From assembly GCA_000231825.2 (NCBI GenBank), contig JH720355.1, forward strand, positions 457,854-521,853: a DNA stretch of 64,000 nt, in the 5' to 3' direction. Source of the DNA: Tetrahymena elliotti 4EA. Lineage: Eukaryota; Ciliophora; Oligohymenophorea; Hymenostomatida; Tetrahymenidae. This document shows positions 61,657-64,000 of the stretch, piece after piece (position 1 is the first letter of the stretch; each line of letters starts with the position of its first letter). The translations under genes were made by a program, and so were the position numbers. A model generated the notes under the pieces. The model had not been told where the DNA came from and made no database searches. It worked only from the letters and a program-made list of their open reading frames with translations.

Positions 61657-62434
61657 TTTTGGCTATTCTGAACTTTAGAAACATAAACAATTAAGAACTT
61701 TATATATATATTAAATATTTATACTTTATATTTTAACAAATTAATATATTATATAAACCTGTAATAATTAAAACTATTAATACTAATAACACTCTTATCT
61801 CTCAATATTAATTTTTTAAAACAGTATTTACTATTTAATAAATAATTAACAAATACCAGTAATTTATTTATACAAAATAGAGTTTAGATCAAGAACTATT
61901 TGTAGTATAGCCAATACCCGTTCAAAAATCTAGTGATTTGGAATCACTATTTTTTGAATGGCTTTTATGTAATTGTTAAATATTTTTAAAAGTAAATATT
62001 TTTATATTAGAATTTAATTTACAATATTTCAAATTAAAATTTATTTAAAATAATTTTTAATTCAAATTTTTTATATCAATATTTTCAACTTTTGATAAAT
62101 TAAAAAATATATTTATAATATAAACATAAACAGTCATTATATATTATAATAGTTGAATAAATTCTAATTTTTCAATATATTGGTTAGATAATACTGCTGA
62201 TAAATTTTGTCAAATAGTTTTTGAATATTCAGAAATTATTTTTTTTAATAAATAAAATTCAAAAAAATGAAAAATATGGGTTAAGAATAATAGATAAAAT
62301 ATTTAATATAATGTTTGAACTTAAAACATGTATATAAAGTATAAACAAACAAAGAAACCATTCACTTGTAAGATTTTTAACTCTAACCTAATAATGATAA
62401 TGACAGTAATGAACTTAATAAAAAGATCAAGTTT
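61657..62434. other. Spacer between convergent genes
   Basis: No gene is seen. It contains the strong hairpin at 61918-61961 listed separately; otherwise A/T runs. Confidence 0.5.
61918..61961. other. Long hairpin (about 20-bp stem, 3-base loop)
   Basis: CCGTTCAAAAAT and TAGTGATT (61918-61938) pair with AATCACTA and TTTTTTGAATGG (61942-61961) around a TGG loop, with one bulged base and one G-T pair. It is preceded by TAGTATAGCCAATACCCG and followed by CTTTTATG. It lies between the 3' ends of two convergent genes, so it could act in 3'-end formation or be a small RNA; neither is shown by sequence alone. Confidence 0.55.
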
Positions 62435-63745
62435 TCAAGCATTCTAATTTGATATTTAGGATGAATTGTTATCGTTTTTTTATCCAATATTTTTTTATGA
62501 TTCTTATGTGATTCTACGGCTTCCATCATATTAGGATTAATTTCTATTAGCTTTACTGAAGTGAGAAGAATTATACAATCCACTTTTACCATTTGGTGAT
62601 AGGCCAGGTTACTTTTCATTTTAAGGAGGATATTTAGTGACTACTTCTTAGTTAGACATCTAAGAAATATTTTCTAATTCTCTCTAGGCATTGTAGTGAA
62701 AATCTTAAGATTATTCTAGCCTTTAAATCAGTTCTAATTCCTATTTCTCAAGACGTGATAAGACTAGATCCTTTTAACTCTTAGCTTTTAAATGCAAATT
62801 CTTACGCATCATAGATTCTCTCTAGATATTATCCATGTGCACATTCCAATATCTCTCTACGTTTTATCTAGATTCTACTTCTAGTTTCTTAACTTTATCA
62901 TGCTTTTCTCTGTTTTCATTTCTTTATTTATTACGTATTTCTTCAATTTTTTTTTGGTTTAAATCACGCATCTTTTTTACTTCATTACGCTCCTCCTTCT
63001 TCATTTCCATTAAAGCATTTCTTATTGCTTCTCTTTCTTCCTCTTATTAGCGTCTCATTTCATAACTTTTTCTTTAAAGCAATTTCAAGTATTCTCCATC
63101 ATTTTGTCTGCTAAAATTTTTCTATTACATTGAAACAAGATATTTAAAAATTCATTCAAATAATATTTAACAAATAAACTGTAAAAAAGTGATAAAAATA
63201 ATAAAACTTAATTCTATTTTTGACAGCATCAAACAAAAAATTAAATCTCAAAATTATTTCCAAAATAATTCTAAATCTTATTTTCACATCTATTGATTTA
63301 TGAGTTTCTCTTTTTAAAATACATTTTATTCTGCCTTTGAGCTAAATCTTCTACTAAAGCATCAAAAATCAATAGATATTGAATTTGTAAAACGGATAAT
63401 AAATAAATGATTATTTAATCTACAAAATTATACCTATTAATTCATTTCTTGATTTCTGCGTTTCATTTCTATAACCTTTTCTGTCTTAAATTTGGTGTCT
63501 TCTATTTTTTTCTAAGTTTTTTCTTATTCTTTCTTGAGAAGGTTAATACGATTAAGAATCAAATCAATTTATTTCTCTGATTGCTAGCGATTTTTCTTTG
63601 CCATCCACTCACTCATTTCTTTATGGTTAGAAGCATCATCACGAGCATACCTTTGAGAAGGTGTCCCTAATTATTACTAGTTTAATTCAGACTTTTCATA
63701 GTTTAAAGATTGATTCTATCCTTATTATAAATTTCTTAAACTCAT
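62435..63745 (-). CDS. Coiled-coil protein, not recognised
   Basis: Exon 1 (63434-63745) starts MSLRNLQQGQNQSLNYEKSE and ends at a GTATAATT donor in the NQQ region. The last exon is open from about 63110 to TGA 62435-62437: DGEYLKLLQRKSYEMRRQQE, a long charged coiled coil (RNENREKHDKVKKLEVESRQ and onward), then a Ser/Asn/Gln-rich tail ending SQISNQNA. Between them (63110-63433) lie one or more introns, perhaps with a small exon reading VEDLAQRQN near 63345. I could not find a junction in phase, so the middle is unresolved. No domain is recognised. The long single helix with Arg/Glu repeats suggests a cytoskeletal or basal-body protein. Confidence 0.65.
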
Positions 63746-64000
63746 TTTTGATATTTAATTTGGAGTAAATTTTTAGTTAATATGTTTTCTTTATAAATTA
63801 ATTTGTTTGATTGATTGAATGAATGAATTTTTTTTTGCTTAACTATTTTTGATAGAGATTAAAGAAAATAAATTATTGTTCATTGAAATTAACTAAAATA
63901 TAATCTGCATATTCACTTTAATATGCTCTTTTATAGCACCAAAGTAATACCCTTCTTATTGACCTATCCTCTATTGCTTTTATATTAAATTTTCATATGC
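63746..64000. other. Upstream region of the last gene
   Basis: No gene is seen up to the window end. The presumed leader of the minus-strand coiled-coil gene includes a (TTGA)-type repeat near 63805-63830 (TTGTTTGATTGATTGAATGA). Confidence 0.4.

Noticed and set aside
61895..61965. tRNA-Pro(UGG)-like or telomerase-RNA-like sequence
   Set aside because: An anticodon-like arm and a D-arm-like word are present, but there is no acceptor pairing and no T-arm; and no telomere template is present. It is kept only as a hairpin.

Overview
The window looks like somatic (macronuclear-type) DNA of a ciliate, most probably Tetrahymena thermophila or a close relative. It is extremely AT-rich. Convincing reading frames only open when TAA and TAG are read as glutamine, with TGA as the sole stop. 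Introns are short and AT-rich with GTAA...TTTAG-type borders. Histone H4 at 36.8-37.1 kb has the Tetrahymena-type N-terminus, which lacks the arginine found at position 3 in most eukaryotes. No tRNA, rRNA, CRISPR or telomere was recognised.

Region 1 (1-24 kb) is a tandem array of two related, unnamed gene families, called A and B here. They alternate in one orientation. Five A copies are intact over ~380 codons (7108, 12777, 15413, 18543, 22761), one A is cut by the window start, and one is broken. Only one B is intact (2183); four are decayed. Two transposon relics sit between units: a Mutator-like (MULE) transposase at 10.5-12.2 kb and a Merlin/ISXO2-like fragment at 21.8-22.05 kb. A damaged copy of the 3' half of a TTD14-like gene lies at 0.7-1.6 kb. 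The full gene lies at 24.5-26.4 kb in the same tail-to-tail position beside the last A gene, so the array seems to have grown by segmental duplication.

Region 2 (24-42 kb) holds conserved single-copy genes, nearly all on the minus strand: the TTD14-like P-loop protein, a coiled-coil protein, an unrecognised multi-exon protein, dCMP deaminase with an N-terminal P-loop domain, histone H4, the Sua5/YrdC tRNA-modification enzyme and the GINS subunit PSF1. A small 84-residue coiled-coil gene lies on the plus strand at 33.3 kb. The gene mix includes replication and S-phase functions (PSF1, dCMP deaminase, H4), and PSF1 has a perfect E2F-type site upstream.

Region 3 (42-64 kb) has a DUF2804 protein, the large ciliary protein CFAP44 (about 20 exons), a small secreted DOMON protein with a GPI-like tail, a RING-CH membrane E3 ligase, and a coiled-coil protein at the right end. 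Two gene-poor stretches of ~3.5 kb flank the DOMON gene. All exon borders and functions are read by eye from sequence and family knowledge; no alignment or search was run.
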